Position numbers and translations under genes: made by a program. The notes beneath the pieces were generated by a model that saw only the letters and a list, made by a program, of their open reading frames with translations, was not told where the DNA came from and made no database searches. 64,000 nt of DNA, taken from contig JAAEMK010000497.1 in assembly GCA_024225635.1 (NCBI GenBank), forward strand, positions 1 to 64,000, in the 5' to 3' direction. Shown one piece after another: positions 20,665 through 30,543 of this stretch. The stretch's first letter is position 1; each line of letters starts with the position of its first letter. This DNA comes from Desulfobacteraceae bacterium (GTDB taxonomy: Bacteria > Desulfobacterota > Desulfobacteria > Desulfobacterales > Desulfobacteraceae).

Positions 20665-21423
20665 ATGGGAAAGATTTTGGTCGCGTTGATGGTTTTTGTT
20701 GCTACTGCCGTTACAGGTTTGGCCCAGGAGAAGGTGGTGATCTACGGGGATCACGCCTACCCGCCCTACTCCTATGATGACAATGGCACCCCGGCCGGTA
20801 TCTATGTGGAGATCCTGACCGAGGTGTTTCAAAAGATTCCCGGGTATGCGTTGGAAATCAGGATGGTGCCCTGGGCAAGGGGGATTAATTTTGTGAAGAC
20901 GGGTAAGGCCGTTGCCCTGTTTCCTCCCTTACGCACGGATGCCCGGGTTCCCTGGATGCAGTTTCCCGAACCCATTTTTCAGGAAAAGGTCGTTGTGTTC
21001 GGCAAAAAGTCCAAGCTTATGGAAAGAGTCCGCTGGCCCGAGGATTTTTACGGCACCACCATCGGTATAAACAGCGGATGGAGCCTCGAGGGCATGGGAG
21101 GCAAGGCCCTTGCCAAGGCGGTCAAAGAGGGGAAGATCAAGGTGCATGAGGCCAAGACCGCTGAAATGCACATGAAGATGATCATGGCCGACCGTACCGA
21201 CTTCTACATCAACGATATCATGTCGGATACAAGCCGGTTCCAGGGCGGTGATCCCATTGTGGCGGGGCCTGTGGCCTCCACCAATTTCTCTTATCTCGGG
21301 TTTACCCGGAAGATAGGCAGGTTTCCCTACATCCCTGACCTTATTGATCAGTTCAAAAGGGAGATGAAAGAGATGAAGGCGTCCGGCCGGGTGGATGAGA
21401 TCGTCAACCGTTACAAAAAGTGA
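20665..21423 (+). CDS. Periplasmic solute-binding protein, family 3
   Basis: The 252-residue protein has a cleavable signal peptide (about 1-20) and a family-3 bacterial solute-binding fold starting VVIYGDHAYPPYSYDDNGTPAGIYVEIL. No permease or ATPase is next to it. It may serve as a signal-input protein for the preceding kinase rather than in uptake, though the kinase lacks a periplasmic part. A strong AAGGAGGTG site precedes the ATG, 34 bp after the kinase stop. Confidence 0.85.
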   Translation: MGKILVALMVFVATAVTGLAQEKVVIYGDHAYPPYSYDDNGTPAGIYVEILTEVFQKIPGYALEIRMVPWARGINFVKTGKAVALFPPLRTDARVPWMQFPEPIFQEKVVVFGKKSKLMERVRWPEDFYGTTIGINSGWSLEGMGGKALAKAVKEGKIKVHEAKTAEMHMKMIMADRTDFYINDIMSDTSRFQGGDPIVAGPVASTNFSYLGFTRKIGRFPYIPDLIDQFKREMKEMKASGRVDEIVNRYKK

Positions 21424-21513
21424 TTGGTTAACGATCTCCATAAAGGGCAGGCAAAGGGTGCCTGAACCGGAACAAGGGATCAGGTGTGTCCGGGACCGGG
21501 ACCGGCATCGGTC

Positions 21514-23877
21514 CTAAAAGGTCTCGTGGGCTGTCCGCGCCATGATCTCCTCCTGGAGTTCCGGGGTGAGATCCACGAAATAGTCGCTGTACCCCGCCAC
21601 CCGCACGATCAGGTCCCGGTGTTCCTCCGGGTGCTGTCTTGCATGTTCCAGGGTGTCAAGGTCCACCACGTTGAACTGGACATGGTGGCCGTCCATGGCG
21701 AAATAGGAGCGAATCAGGTGGACCATGGCCTGGCGGGCCTTGTCGCTTTTAAACAGGCCGGGCATGAACTTCTGGTTTAACAGGGTGCCCCCGGTGAGCA
21801 GATGGTCGATCTTGGCCGCTGATCTCAATGCGGCGGTGGGGCCGTTCATGTCGGCGCCCTGGACTGGGGATATCCCTTCGGAAAAGGGTTTGCCCGCCCG
21901 TCTTCCGTCGGGAAGGGCGCCGGTGACCGATCCGAAATAGACATGGCAGGTGGTGGGCAACAGGTTGATCCGGTGCCGTCCTCCCCGGGTGTTGGGCCGG
22001 TTGTCAACCGCCCCGTGAAAGATGGAAAAGACCCGCTTGAGCAGATCGTCGGCCCGGTCGTCGTCGTTGCCGTACTTGGGGGTGTTGCTTTTCACCTGGG
22101 TCAGCAGTTCTTCATGCCCCTTGAAATTGGCCCCAAGGGCGGCCAGCAGGTCGGTTATGGAGACCCTGTTTTCGTCAAACACGTTGTGCCTGATGGCGGT
22201 GAGGGCGTCGGTGGCCGTGCCAAGGCCCACCCCCTGGATATAGGAGGTGTTGTACCGGGCGCCCCCCTGGTTGTAGTCCCTGCCGGTTTGGATGCAGTCT
22301 TCGGTGACAAGGCTCAGCAGGGGCACGGGCATGGTGGCGGCGTTGATCGCCTCGATGACGTTGTTGCCCCGGATCTTGATGTCGATGAAGTGGCGCACCT
22401 GGGCGTCATAGGCCGTGAGGAGATCCTCCATGGTCTCAAAGTTTTCAGGGTCTCCGGTGGGAATGCCGATGGCCCTGCCGGTGACGGGATCAACGCCGTT
22501 GTTGAGGGTGATCTCAAGGATTTTGGGCAGGTTGAAATAGCCTGTGAGCACATAGGCCTCCCGGCCGAACGCCCCCGCCTCCACGCAGCCGCTGGCCCCG
22601 CCCTCCCTTGCATCCCCGGCGCTCTTGCCCTGGAGTACCAGCTCCTGGACAATGGCGTCCGTGTTAAAGACCGAGGGCTGGCCAAACCCGGTCTCGATGA
22701 TCTTCAGGGCCCGCCGGATGAACCGGTCCGGGTTCTTCCGGCTCACCTGGACCATGGCGCTGGGCTGGAGCAGGCGCATGGTTTCGATCACTTCCAGGAT
22801 CACATAGGTCAGCTCGTTCACCCCGTCCCGGTTGTCCCGGGTCACGCCTCCCAGGTTGATGAGGCAGAAGTCCACATAGGTGTTGCTCTCCTTGGCCGTG
22901 ACTCCCACCTTGGGGGGGGCGGGATGGTTGTTGAACTTTACCCAGAAGCAGGAGAGAAGCTCCATGGCCCGCTCCCGGGTCAGGGTGCCGTTGTTGATCT
23001 CCCTTTGGTAGAAGGGATAGAGGTGCTGGTCCAGGCGGCCCGGGTTGAAGGCGTCCCAGGGGTTGAGCTCGGTGATTATCCCCACATGGAGGAACCAGTA
23101 GTACTGGAGGGCCTCGTGGAAGGTTTCAGGGGCATGGGCCGGCACCCTGCGGCAGACGGCGGCCGTTTGTGTGAGCTCTTTTTGCCTGTCCGGGTCGGTT
23201 TCGGTCCGGGCAAGGTCGTCAAGGGCTTTTGCATGCCTGCCGGCAAAGTCGATCAGGGCGTCCGCCGCGATCTCCATGGCCGTGAGTTGATCCTTTCCGG
23301 CAAGTGCCCGGGGATCGGTGTAAAAATCAAGGGCGTTGATCGCTTCGCCAATCTCGGCCTTGAGATCCAGGAATCCCTTGCGAAAGATGGTGGTGCCCCC
23401 GGCGGTGTGGCCCGGGGAGCGTTGCTCCTGGAACTCGGTGAACACCCCGGCTTCAAAGGCGTCGATCCAGGCGGGATCCATGGCGGCAAATATCTTTTCC
23501 CGGACCGTTTTTCCCTGCCAGAAGGGGATGACCGTTTCCTTGTAGAGGCGCTTTGTTTCATGTGAAACCCGGTAGGGAATCTTCTCCCGGGTGTCCAGGA
23601 TCTCAAGATCCCCGAGGGTGTGGAGGCAGATCTCGGGATAGGTGGGCACGGCCTTGGGGCGCGGGCCCCGCTCCCCCACAATGAGCTCATGGTCATTGAT
23701 GCACAGGGTCTTGTTGTCAAGGATGTGTTTCAGGCAGAGGGCCCGCTGGATGGGTACCGGGTGGGTCATGGCAGCCCCTGACCGGTAGAAGTCCGTGACC
23801 AGCCGTGCCCGTTCCCCGGAAAGGGTCACGGTTGTGTCAAGGCTCTGTTGGCGTAAGGTGTTTACTCGCTGGTTCAT
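21514..23877 (-). CDS. hypD: Glycyl radical dehydratase, HypD type
   Basis: The 787-residue enzyme carries the active-site motif GCVE (C431, E433) and the glycyl radical loop RVAGYSDYF (G762). From memory the whole chain follows trans-4-hydroxy-L-proline dehydratase: N-terminal LRQQSLD, ELIVGERGPRPKA, NPGRLDQHLYPFY, TGYFNLPKILEITLNNG and DGHHIQFNVVD. The Cys-to-Gly spacing of 331 equals that recalled for C. difficile HypD. HypD dehydrates 4-hydroxyproline to pyrroline-5-carboxylate. No pyrroline-5-carboxylate reductase lies nearby. The gene follows the activase by five bases, behind a peptide transporter. Other glycyl radical lyases (choline, isethionate, glycerol) fit less well. Confidence 0.78.
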   Translation of the reverse strand: MNQRVNTLRQQSLDTTVTLSGERARLVTDFYRSGAAMTHPVPIQRALCLKHILDNKTLCINDHELIVGERGPRPKAVPTYPEICLHTLGDLEILDTREKIPYRVSHETKRLYKETVIPFWQGKTVREKIFAAMDPAWIDAFEAGVFTEFQEQRSPGHTAGGTTIFRKGFLDLKAEIGEAINALDFYTDPRALAGKDQLTAMEIAADALIDFAGRHAKALDDLARTETDPDRQKELTQTAAVCRRVPAHAPETFHEALQYYWFLHVGIITELNPWDAFNPGRLDQHLYPFYQREINNGTLTRERAMELLSCFWVKFNNHPAPPKVGVTAKESNTYVDFCLINLGGVTRDNRDGVNELTYVILEVIETMRLLQPSAMVQVSRKNPDRFIRRALKIIETGFGQPSVFNTDAIVQELVLQGKSAGDAREGGASGCVEAGAFGREAYVLTGYFNLPKILEITLNNGVDPVTGRAIGIPTGDPENFETMEDLLTAYDAQVRHFIDIKIRGNNVIEAINAATMPVPLLSLVTEDCIQTGRDYNQGGARYNTSYIQGVGLGTATDALTAIRHNVFDENRVSITDLLAALGANFKGHEELLTQVKSNTPKYGNDDDRADDLLKRVFSIFHGAVDNRPNTRGGRHRINLLPTTCHVYFGSVTGALPDGRRAGKPFSEGISPVQGADMNGPTAALRSAAKIDHLLTGGTLLNQKFMPGLFKSDKARQAMVHLIRSYFAMDGHHVQFNVVDLDTLEHARQHPEEHRDLIVRVAGYSDYFVDLTPELQEEIMARTAHETF

Positions 23878-23882
23878 GGTTG

Positions 23883-24632
23883 CTACCCTCCTTCTGATAC
23901 AATGAATCCGTTTGTTATTAGTATTTCTTTGACCTTTGCTACAAGTTCCGGCTTGGGCTCCGGGGTGCCTGCCATGGGATCGGGGATGCCAAGGCGTTTA
24001 TACTTTGCCGCCCCTGTCCGGTGAAAGGGGAGCAGATCCAGGGTCCTGAACCGGTTGTTGGCGGAAAGCGTTTCCATGAGGCGGTCAAGGTTATTCTCTG
24101 TTGCCGTGATATCGGGGATCAGGGGCAGCCGCAGGCGCAGATCCACATCCAGGGTCTGGAGCAGGGCCAGGTTGTCCAGTACCGGCTGGAGCGATACCCC
24201 GGTGTATTGCCTGTGTTCGCTGTGGTCCATGGGTTTGAGATCAAAGAGAACAAGATCGCACAGGGTCGCCGCCTGTTCCATGACATGGGCCGGGGCAAAC
24301 CCGGAGGTATCCACGGCCGTGTGGATCTCCCTTTCCCGGCACTCCTTGAGAAGCGCCGTCAGAAATTCGGGCTGGGCCAGGGGCTCTCCCCCGGAAAAGG
24401 TGACCCCGCCTTGGGAGTGATCAAAGAAGATGGTGTCCTGCTCGATCTCCCGGATGAGGGCGTCAACGGTTATGGTGCGGGCGGTGGCGGCTTCGTACGG
24501 CTGGCTTTCGGGATTGTGGCACCACCGGCATTGAAGGGGGCAGCCCTGGAGAAAAATCGTGGTTCTGATGCCGGGGCCGTCATGGATGCTGTAGCGCTGG
24601 ATCTTGAATATCCGTCCTTTTATAACCGCCAA
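23883..24632 (-). CDS. hypE: Glycyl-radical enzyme activase (radical SAM)
   Basis: The 249-residue radical SAM protein has the cluster motif C31-x3-C35-x2-C38 in GCPLQCRWCHNPES and the glycine-rich GGVTFSGGEPL. It installs the glycyl radical on its partner, encoded immediately downstream. Only about 11 residues separate CHNPES from the following helix, so it lacks the two-cluster ferredoxin insert common in activases of this group and resembles the compact PflA layout. The start is TTG at 24632, preceded by AAGGCA. Confidence 0.85.
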   Translation of the reverse strand: MAVIKGRIFKIQRYSIHDGPGIRTTIFLQGCPLQCRWCHNPESQPYEAATARTITVDALIREIEQDTIFFDHSQGGVTFSGGEPLAQPEFLTALLKECREREIHTAVDTSGFAPAHVMEQAATLCDLVLFDLKPMDHSEHRQYTGVSLQPVLDNLALLQTLDVDLRLRLPLIPDITATENNLDRLMETLSANNRFRTLDLLPFHRTGAAKYKRLGIPDPMAGTPEPKPELVAKVKEILITNGFIVSEGG

Positions 24633-24747
24633 TGCCTTGTGCCTCTCTTTTCAATCGTAACTGCCGAAACCGTTCCCGGTCATCTGTTTTCAGTCGTTTT
24701 GGGAGGTTAGCACAGGTGTGTACCCATGTAAAATTATTTTGAACCGT

Positions 24748-24770
24748 ATCGGCGTGCTATATGCGCCGAT
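24748..24770. promoter_or_regulatory. Inverted repeat upstream of the activase
   Basis: ATCGGCG and CGCCGAT are perfect arms separated by nine bases in the 248-bp gap between dppF and the activase. It could be an operator controlling the glycyl radical genes separately from the transporter. Another hairpin (CCCCGGA with TCCGGGG, about 24820-24860) follows the dppF stop and may attenuate read-through. Confidence 0.4.
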
Positions 24771-24880
24771 TACGAAACGATGATAAGAAATCGACAAGGG
24801 GGAGGGAATTAAGCGGGGGGACGCCCCGGAGACCTGTGGGAGTCAAGGTTCCGGGGTGTTGTCCATGGGGGCTTAAGGGA

Positions 24881-25924
24881 TCAGTCCATGTCCCGGTTTT
24901 CTTCAACGGCGTGGCAGGCTACCATGGTGCCGCTGTCAAGCTGGGAAAGTTCCGGGACCTCGTTTTTGCACCTATCGTTGGCATAGACGCACCGGCCGTG
25001 GAACACGCAGCCCGTGGGAAGGTTCACCGGAGTGGGCACCTCGCCCTTGAGCTTGATGTTCTTGGGCTTGGTTTCTCCCACCCGTGGGATGGCGCTCAAC
25101 AGTGCCCGGGTATAGGGATGGGCCGGGGTGGCAAAGAGATCCTCGGTTTTGGCAAGCTCGCACAGGGTGCCAAGGTACATTACCGCCACCCGGGTGCTGA
25201 TGTGCTCCACCACGGAGAGATCATGGGTGATGAAGAGGTAGGTCAGTCCCCTCTCCCTGCCCGCGTCCATGAGCAGGTTCAGGATCTGGGCCTGGATCGA
25301 TACGTCCAGGGCCGATACCGGCTCGTCCGCCACGATGAGATCGGGATCCAGGATCAATGCCCGGGCGATGCTGATCCGCTGGCGCTGGCCGCCGGAGAAT
25401 TCATGGGGGAAGCGGGAGGACCAGGCGGGATCCACGCCCACCTGTTTCATCACGGAGATGATTTTCTTCTGGATGTCGGCCCGGCTCATTCCGGGGTTGT
25501 GGAACTTCAGGGGCTCTTCCAGGGTCTGCTTCACCGTTTTTCGCGGGTTCAATGACGCATAGGGATCCTGGAAGATCATCTGCATCTTTTTCCTGAACGG
25601 GAGCATCTCCTTGTGGGTCAGGTGGTCGACCCGGTCTCCCTTGTAGTAGATCTCTCCCGCATTGGGGGGGTAGAGTCCCATGACCACCCGGGCAAGGGTG
25701 GATTTGCCGCAGCCGGACTCCCCCACCACGCTCAGGGTTTCGCCCTTGTTGATGGTGAGGCTGACGTCGTTGACCGCCTTGACCGTGGTCTTTTCCCGGA
25801 CGATGCGTCCGTCCTTGAACTTCAGCTGGTCAAGAAGGCCGCCTGAGATGTCAAAGTGTTTTACGACATTCTTGATGGTAAGTATGGGGGTGTTGTTCTT
25901 CATATCCTCTATATCATATGGCAT
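24881..25924 (-). CDS. dppF: Dipeptide/oligopeptide ABC transporter ATPase DppF-type
   Basis: The 347-residue ATPase has Walker A GESGCGKST, signature FSGGQRQRISIARAL and Walker B LIVADEPVSALD. It ends in the oligopeptide-transporter C-terminal extension with the cysteines of GCVFHGRC. It pairs with DppD to power peptide import. The chosen start overlaps dppD by 16 bp; the ATG at 25903 (MKNNTPIL) would instead leave a five-base gap. Confidence 0.93.
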   Translation of the reverse strand: MPYDIEDMKNNTPILTIKNVVKHFDISGGLLDQLKFKDGRIVREKTTVKAVNDVSLTINKGETLSVVGESGCGKSTLARVVMGLYPPNAGEIYYKGDRVDHLTHKEMLPFRKKMQMIFQDPYASLNPRKTVKQTLEEPLKFHNPGMSRADIQKKIISVMKQVGVDPAWSSRFPHEFSGGQRQRISIARALILDPDLIVADEPVSALDVSIQAQILNLLMDAGRERGLTYLFITHDLSVVEHISTRVAVMYLGTLCELAKTEDLFATPAHPYTRALLSAIPRVGETKPKNIKLKGEVPTPVNLPTGCVFHGRCVYANDRCKNEVPELSQLDSGTMVACHAVEENRDMD

Positions 25925-26868
25925 GCAGCCATTATGCCTTTTTCGGTTCGCTTGAGTAGGGGAAGGTCCTTTTCACAGATCGCCTCCTTGAGATGACACC
26001 TGGGGTTGAACGCGCAGCCCGGGGGAATGGCGGTGAGGTTGGGCATCATGCCCGGGATCTGGTAGAGCTTCTCACCCGCCTTGAACGCCCCCGGCAGGGA
26101 TTTGATCAGGCCCTGGGTGTAGGGGTGGGAGGGGGAGTTGACCACGGTCTGTGTGTCCCCGGTCTCGATGATTTTTCCCGCGTACATTACTGCGATCTTC
26201 TCGGTGACCTGGGAGACCACGCCAAGGTCGTGGGTGATGAGGATGAGCCCCATCTCCTCTTCCTGGCACAGCTCCTGGAGCAGATCCATGATCTCCGCCT
26301 GGATGGTAACGTCCAGGGCGGTGGTGGGCTCGTCCGCGATGATGATGGCGGGATCGGTCAAAAGCGAGATGGCGATGATGATCCGCTGGCGCATGCCGCC
26401 TGAGAACTCGTGGGGATACTGGGCAAGCCGCTTTTCAGGGGACGGGATGTGCACCTTCCTGAGCTTTTCCAGGGCGATTTTCTCGGCCTCATGGGTGGTG
26501 ATCTTCCGGTGGGCCTTGAGGGTCTCAACCATCTGGGTGCCGATGGTGAACACCGGGTTGAGGGTCATCATGGGATCCTGGAAGATCATGCTGATCCTGT
26601 TGCCCCGGATCTTTCTCATCTCCTTGCCCGGCAGGGTGCTGATGTCCTTGCCCTTGAACAGGATTTTTCCCTCGGCAATGAAGCCGGGTTTGCTCAACAG
26701 GTTGATGATGGCGAAGCCTGTGACCGATTTACCGGCGCCGCTCTCGCCGACGATGCCGAGGCGCTCCCCCTTGTCCAGTGTGAAACTGACGCCGTCGATG
26801 GCAGTGAGATCACCGAATCTCAAGGCGAATTTTACTTTAAGGTCTTGTACTTCCAACAGATGGGACAT
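25909..26868 (-). CDS. dppD: Dipeptide/oligopeptide ABC transporter ATPase DppD-type
   Basis: The 319-residue ATPase has Walker A GESGAGKS, signature FSGGMRQRIIIA, Walker B IIIADEPTTALD and the C-terminal GCAFNPRC motif of peptide-importer ATPases. It lies six bases after dppC and overlaps dppF. The two ATPases are distinct, as usual for Dpp and Opp systems. Confidence 0.93.
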   Translation of the reverse strand: MSHLLEVQDLKVKFALRFGDLTAIDGVSFTLDKGERLGIVGESGAGKSVTGFAIINLLSKPGFIAEGKILFKGKDISTLPGKEMRKIRGNRISMIFQDPMMTLNPVFTIGTQMVETLKAHRKITTHEAEKIALEKLRKVHIPSPEKRLAQYPHEFSGGMRQRIIIAISLLTDPAIIIADEPTTALDVTIQAEIMDLLQELCQEEEMGLILITHDLGVVSQVTEKIAVMYAGKIIETGDTQTVVNSPSHPYTQGLIKSLPGAFKAGEKLYQIPGMMPNLTAIPPGCAFNPRCHLKEAICEKDLPLLKRTEKGIMAACHMI

Positions 26869-26874
26869 GGTTGA

Positions 26875-27795
26875 CTATCCTTTGTACAGTTTGGGGTTGA
26901 GCACATCCCTGAGCCAGTCCCCCAGGAGGTTGATCACAAGGACGAATAGGATGAGAAAGATGCCCGGAAAGATGGTGATCCACCACACGCCGGAGAAAAT
27001 ATACTCAAACCCTGACTTGATTAGCGATCCCAGGGAGGGCATGGTCACCGGCATTCCAAGTCCCAGGAACGACAGGGCCGCCTCACTCATCACGGCATTG
27101 GCCACCTGGATGGTGGAGATGACCATCACCGATGTCAATGTGTTGGGAAGGACGTGGCGGAACATGATCACGGGCTGTGACAGGCCTATTACCCTGGCCG
27201 CCTCCACATACTCCTTGTTCTTCTCTCCCATGACCGATGCCCGGATGGTTCGTGCGTACACGGGCCATTCCGCCAGGCCGATGATCACGACGAGCAGGGG
27301 GACGGCCAGTTTCTCAAAGCTGCCGATGCCGAACATGAGCTGGAAGATCGCCGAGATGAAGATGGCCACCATGAGGTAGGGGAACGAGAACTGGATGTCC
27401 GCGATCCGCATGAGCACCGCATCCACCTTGCCCCCGAGATAGCCGGCGGTGAGCCCCACCATGATGCCGATGGTGGCCTGGAGAAACACGGCGCCAAGCC
27501 CGATGAGTACCGAGATCCTCAGGCCGTAGAACATGGTGGAGAGAAGATCCCTGCCCATGTTGTCCGTGCCTAATAGGAAGTCGCTTGTGCCTTCAGCCAT
27601 GAACACCGGCGGAATCTCCGAGTTCATGATGTCCGTGGTTTCCGGGTTATAGGGATTGTACGGGGAGACAAGGGGGGCCGCAAGGCTCAGCAGCAGGAAT
27701 ATGACCAGGATGACAAAGCTTGCCATGGCGGTCTTGTCCCGCTTGAAACTGTAAAAAAGATAGGATTCTTTAAAACGCTTGATGGAATTTTTCAT
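26875..27795 (-). CDS. dppC: Peptide ABC transporter permease DppC-type
   Basis: The 306-residue inner-membrane permease has the N-terminal OppC/DppC segment, the LLGTDNMGRDLLS motif, and the EAA loop (EYVEAARVIGLSQPVIMFRHVLPN) that docks to the ATPases. It overlaps dppB by four bases. Confidence 0.94.
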   Translation of the reverse strand: MKNSIKRFKESYLFYSFKRDKTAMASFVILVIFLLLSLAAPLVSPYNPYNPETTDIMNSEIPPVFMAEGTSDFLLGTDNMGRDLLSTMFYGLRISVLIGLGAVFLQATIGIMVGLTAGYLGGKVDAVLMRIADIQFSFPYLMVAIFISAIFQLMFGIGSFEKLAVPLLVVIIGLAEWPVYARTIRASVMGEKNKEYVEAARVIGLSQPVIMFRHVLPNTLTSVMVISTIQVANAVMSEAALSFLGLGMPVTMPSLGSLIKSGFEYIFSGVWWITIFPGIFLILFVLVINLLGDWLRDVLNPKLYKG

Positions 27796-28775
27796 TTTCT
27801 TCCTGCTATTCTGACCGTGGGGTTTATCAGGCCGTAGAGAATATCCACAACGGTATTGACAATGACAAAGATGGAGCCGACAACGATGAGGTAGGTGATG
27901 AGAAGGGAGATGTCGGATCGTTCAACCGCTTCCAGGAACATGTAGCCCATACCCTGCCACTGGAACACGGTCTCGGTCAGGATGGTGAAGGCGAACATGA
28001 TGCCGATCTGGACGCCGAATACCGTGACCACTGGAAGCAGGGTGTTCTTGAACGCATGGACCAGCCAGATTCTCATGGGCGGCAATCCCTTGGCCCAGGC
28101 AAACTTGATATATTCGGTTTCAAGCACTTCCATCATTTCAGACCGGATGAGCCGGATAAACAGGGGCAGCGTGATGGAAGCAAGGGAGACGCAGGGAAGG
28201 ATCAGGTGCTTGAGTCCGTCCAGGGTGAAAAAGCCCGACATCCACCAGCCGTTGCCAAACAGATCAACGGTCTCACCCCTGCCGTAGGAGGGAAGCCAGT
28301 GGAGCTGGACCCCGAAGATGTAGATGAGCATGATGGCGGTGAGGAACACGGGCATGGACACCCCCAGGGTGGAAAATCCCATGGTGAATCGCGAGAAGAA
28401 GCTCCGTGGCCGCAGGGCCGTGTACACCCCCAGGGGCAGGGAGACCAGCATGATGATGATCCCTGCGCCAAAGACCAGTTCCATGGTTGCCGGCGCCTTG
28501 GCGATGATCACGTCCAGGGCGGGTTTCTTGTAGAAAAATGAGAGGCCCAGATCTCCGTGGGCGGCATTCTTGAGGAACCGGACATACTGGGCGGTAAAGG
28601 GGTCGTTCAGTCCCAGCTTTTCCCGAATCTCCGCCCGTTCCGCCGGGGTGACCCGCTCTCCCACCAGATCCCGGACAGGATCGCCTATCTTGTTTTTAAT
28701 GGCAAACCCTATCAAGCTGATCACCAGCATGACAAAGATGGCCTGGGTGGTTCTTCGTACGATAAATGCAAACAT
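27792..28775 (-). CDS. dppB: Peptide ABC transporter permease DppB-type
   Basis: The 327-residue permease starts MFAFIVRRTTQAIFVMLVISL. It carries the typical DppB N-terminal region (GDPVRDLVGERVTPAERAEIREKLGLNDP) and the EAA loop near EYIKFAWAKGLPPMRIWLVHAFKN. It forms the translocation path together with DppC. A 158-bp gap with a small GGGGAG/CTCCCC hairpin (28905-28920) separates it from dppA and may lower expression relative to the binding protein. Confidence 0.94.
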   Translation of the reverse strand: MFAFIVRRTTQAIFVMLVISLIGFAIKNKIGDPVRDLVGERVTPAERAEIREKLGLNDPFTAQYVRFLKNAAHGDLGLSFFYKKPALDVIIAKAPATMELVFGAGIIIMLVSLPLGVYTALRPRSFFSRFTMGFSTLGVSMPVFLTAIMLIYIFGVQLHWLPSYGRGETVDLFGNGWWMSGFFTLDGLKHLILPCVSLASITLPLFIRLIRSEMMEVLETEYIKFAWAKGLPPMRIWLVHAFKNTLLPVVTVFGVQIGIMFAFTILTETVFQWQGMGYMFLEAVERSDISLLITYLIVVGSIFVIVNTVVDILYGLINPTVRIAGRK

Positions 28776-28933
28776 TTGTTTTATTCTTTACGCTAAAAGG
28801 GGGAAGGGCCGTTATAGCTCTTCGCATATGAATCGCGCCCATTGGCAGGCCTTGATTCCAGTGCAAACATCTATAATAACCCTTCCCCGTTCGGTTATAG
28901 AGATGGGGAGAAACCTCCCCGCGGTTCAATCTC

Positions 28934-30487
28934 TTATTTTACTACAATGTCCCCAAAGTAGGGGAAGTTCATGGAGTTGATCACAGGCGCGATCTCAACG
29001 TTTTTCTTACCTGCATAGGAGAGGTTCTGCCAGTGCAGGGGCATGAAGGCGGCGTCGTCATAGAGAATCTGCTCGATCTCCTGGAGCATGCCGGCCCGTT
29101 TCTCAAGGTGGGTCTCGGCCTGGGCGGCAAGGGCGAGCTCATCAACCCTTTTGTTGCAGTACATACCGCTGTTGTACTGGCCGTAACCTGTCTCCTTGTC
29201 GTTGCACATGGTGAGGAACTCGGTGAAGTTACCGGAATCCTCGGTGTCGGAGTGCCATCCGATCATCTGGATGTCGGCCACCTTGGCGTCGAACTCATCC
29301 CAGTACTGGGCCTTGGGCATTGTCTTGAGGATCACCTTGATGTTGATCTTGGCAAGCATCTGGACAACGGCCTCGGCGATTTTTTCGTCTTTTACGTAAC
29401 GGTTGTTGGGGGCGATCATGGTGCACTCAAAACCGTTTGCAAGCCCGGCTTCTTTCATGAGGGCCTTGGCCTTTTTCAGGTTGTAGCGGGGTTTGAGGTT
29501 CGCCTTGTAACCGGCATAGCCCTTGGGACCCTGCTGGCTGGCAACCGTTGCGGTGCCCTTCATCAGTTTTTTCACGATACCTGCGTTGTTGACCGCATAT
29601 ACCATGGCCTGGCGAACCCGGGCATCCTTGAACTCGGGGCGGCGCTCGGAGTTCATCTGGAAGGAGATGATACGGCCGCCGTTGATGGTCACAAGCTTGA
29701 CATGGGCGTCTTTCTCAATGCGCTTGAAATCCTGGGGGGGAACCGGGGAGATAAAGTCAACATCGCCGGAGAGAAGGGCGGCAACCCTGGTTGCATCCTC
29801 TTTAATGGGGGTGAGGACGATCTTATCCACATTGCCCGGGGACTTGGTGTCCCAGTAATCCTTGAACCGCTCAAACACGACCTTGACGCCTTGATCCCGG
29901 TGGGTCACAACATAGGGGCCCGTGCCGGATGAGTGGTTCAGGGCAAAGGAGGGGCCGATCTTTACGATGGCATCCTTGGGCTGGCCGGTCTCGTCGGTTC
30001 CGGTGTAGAACGCGGAGTCCATGGGGAAGAAATAGGTGGCCATGTTCAGGAGAAGGGCATAGGGCTTTTTGGTCTTGATATCAATGGTGTAGTCATCGAC
30101 GATCTCGATGCCGGCAAAGGGTTCGATGAGACCCTTGTAGTCCACGCTTGTGCGCATGCGGTCAAAGGTCCACTTCACATCCTTGGCAGTAAAGGTGTTG
30201 CCGGAGTGAAATTTGACGCCCTTGCGTAAGAAGAAGCGCATGGTAAGGTCGTCAATCCGCTCCCATTTGGTGGCCAGGCGGGGCTCGAAGGTCATCTCCT
30301 GGGTCCAGCGGACCAGGGGATCAAAGCTCCAGTGTGACAGCTGGAGCATGCCGCCGGACAACTGTACATGAATATCCAGGGATACCGGATCCGCATCAAG
30401 ACCTACTTTCAGTGTCTTGGCATTGGCGGAAAAACCAAATGCCAGAACCATGAAAAGGGTTAAACCAACTATAACAATTTTCTTCAT
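28934..30487 (-). CDS. dppA: Peptide-binding periplasmic protein DppA-type
   Basis: I start this at the ATG at 30487 (MKKIVIVGLTLFMVLAFGFSANA), which follows a perfect AGGAGG site; the frame is open further upstream but without signal-like sequence. The 517-residue lipid-free binding protein has a cleavable signal peptide and the family-5 solute-binding fold (DPVSLDIHVQLSGG, FEPRLATKWERIDD). It delivers peptides to DppBC. As first gene of the operon it sets specificity, which cannot be read from sequence. Confidence 0.93.
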   Translation of the reverse strand: MKKIVIVGLTLFMVLAFGFSANAKTLKVGLDADPVSLDIHVQLSGGMLQLSHWSFDPLVRWTQEMTFEPRLATKWERIDDLTMRFFLRKGVKFHSGNTFTAKDVKWTFDRMRTSVDYKGLIEPFAGIEIVDDYTIDIKTKKPYALLLNMATYFFPMDSAFYTGTDETGQPKDAIVKIGPSFALNHSSGTGPYVVTHRDQGVKVVFERFKDYWDTKSPGNVDKIVLTPIKEDATRVAALLSGDVDFISPVPPQDFKRIEKDAHVKLVTINGGRIISFQMNSERRPEFKDARVRQAMVYAVNNAGIVKKLMKGTATVASQQGPKGYAGYKANLKPRYNLKKAKALMKEAGLANGFECTMIAPNNRYVKDEKIAEAVVQMLAKINIKVILKTMPKAQYWDEFDAKVADIQMIGWHSDTEDSGNFTEFLTMCNDKETGYGQYNSGMYCNKRVDELALAAQAETHLEKRAGMLQEIEQILYDDAAFMPLHWQNLSYAGKKNVEIAPVINSMNFPYFGDIVVK

Positions 30488-30543
30488 CCCATTCCTCCTA
30501 AACAGTATTAATAAAAATAGACAAGACTCCACTTCATAGGGGT

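Noticed and set aside
21514-23877. Pyruvate formate-lyase, choline lyase or isethionate lyase
   Set aside because: Motifs around the cysteine and overall pattern match the HypD group better, and no microcompartment or lyase partner genes are nearby.
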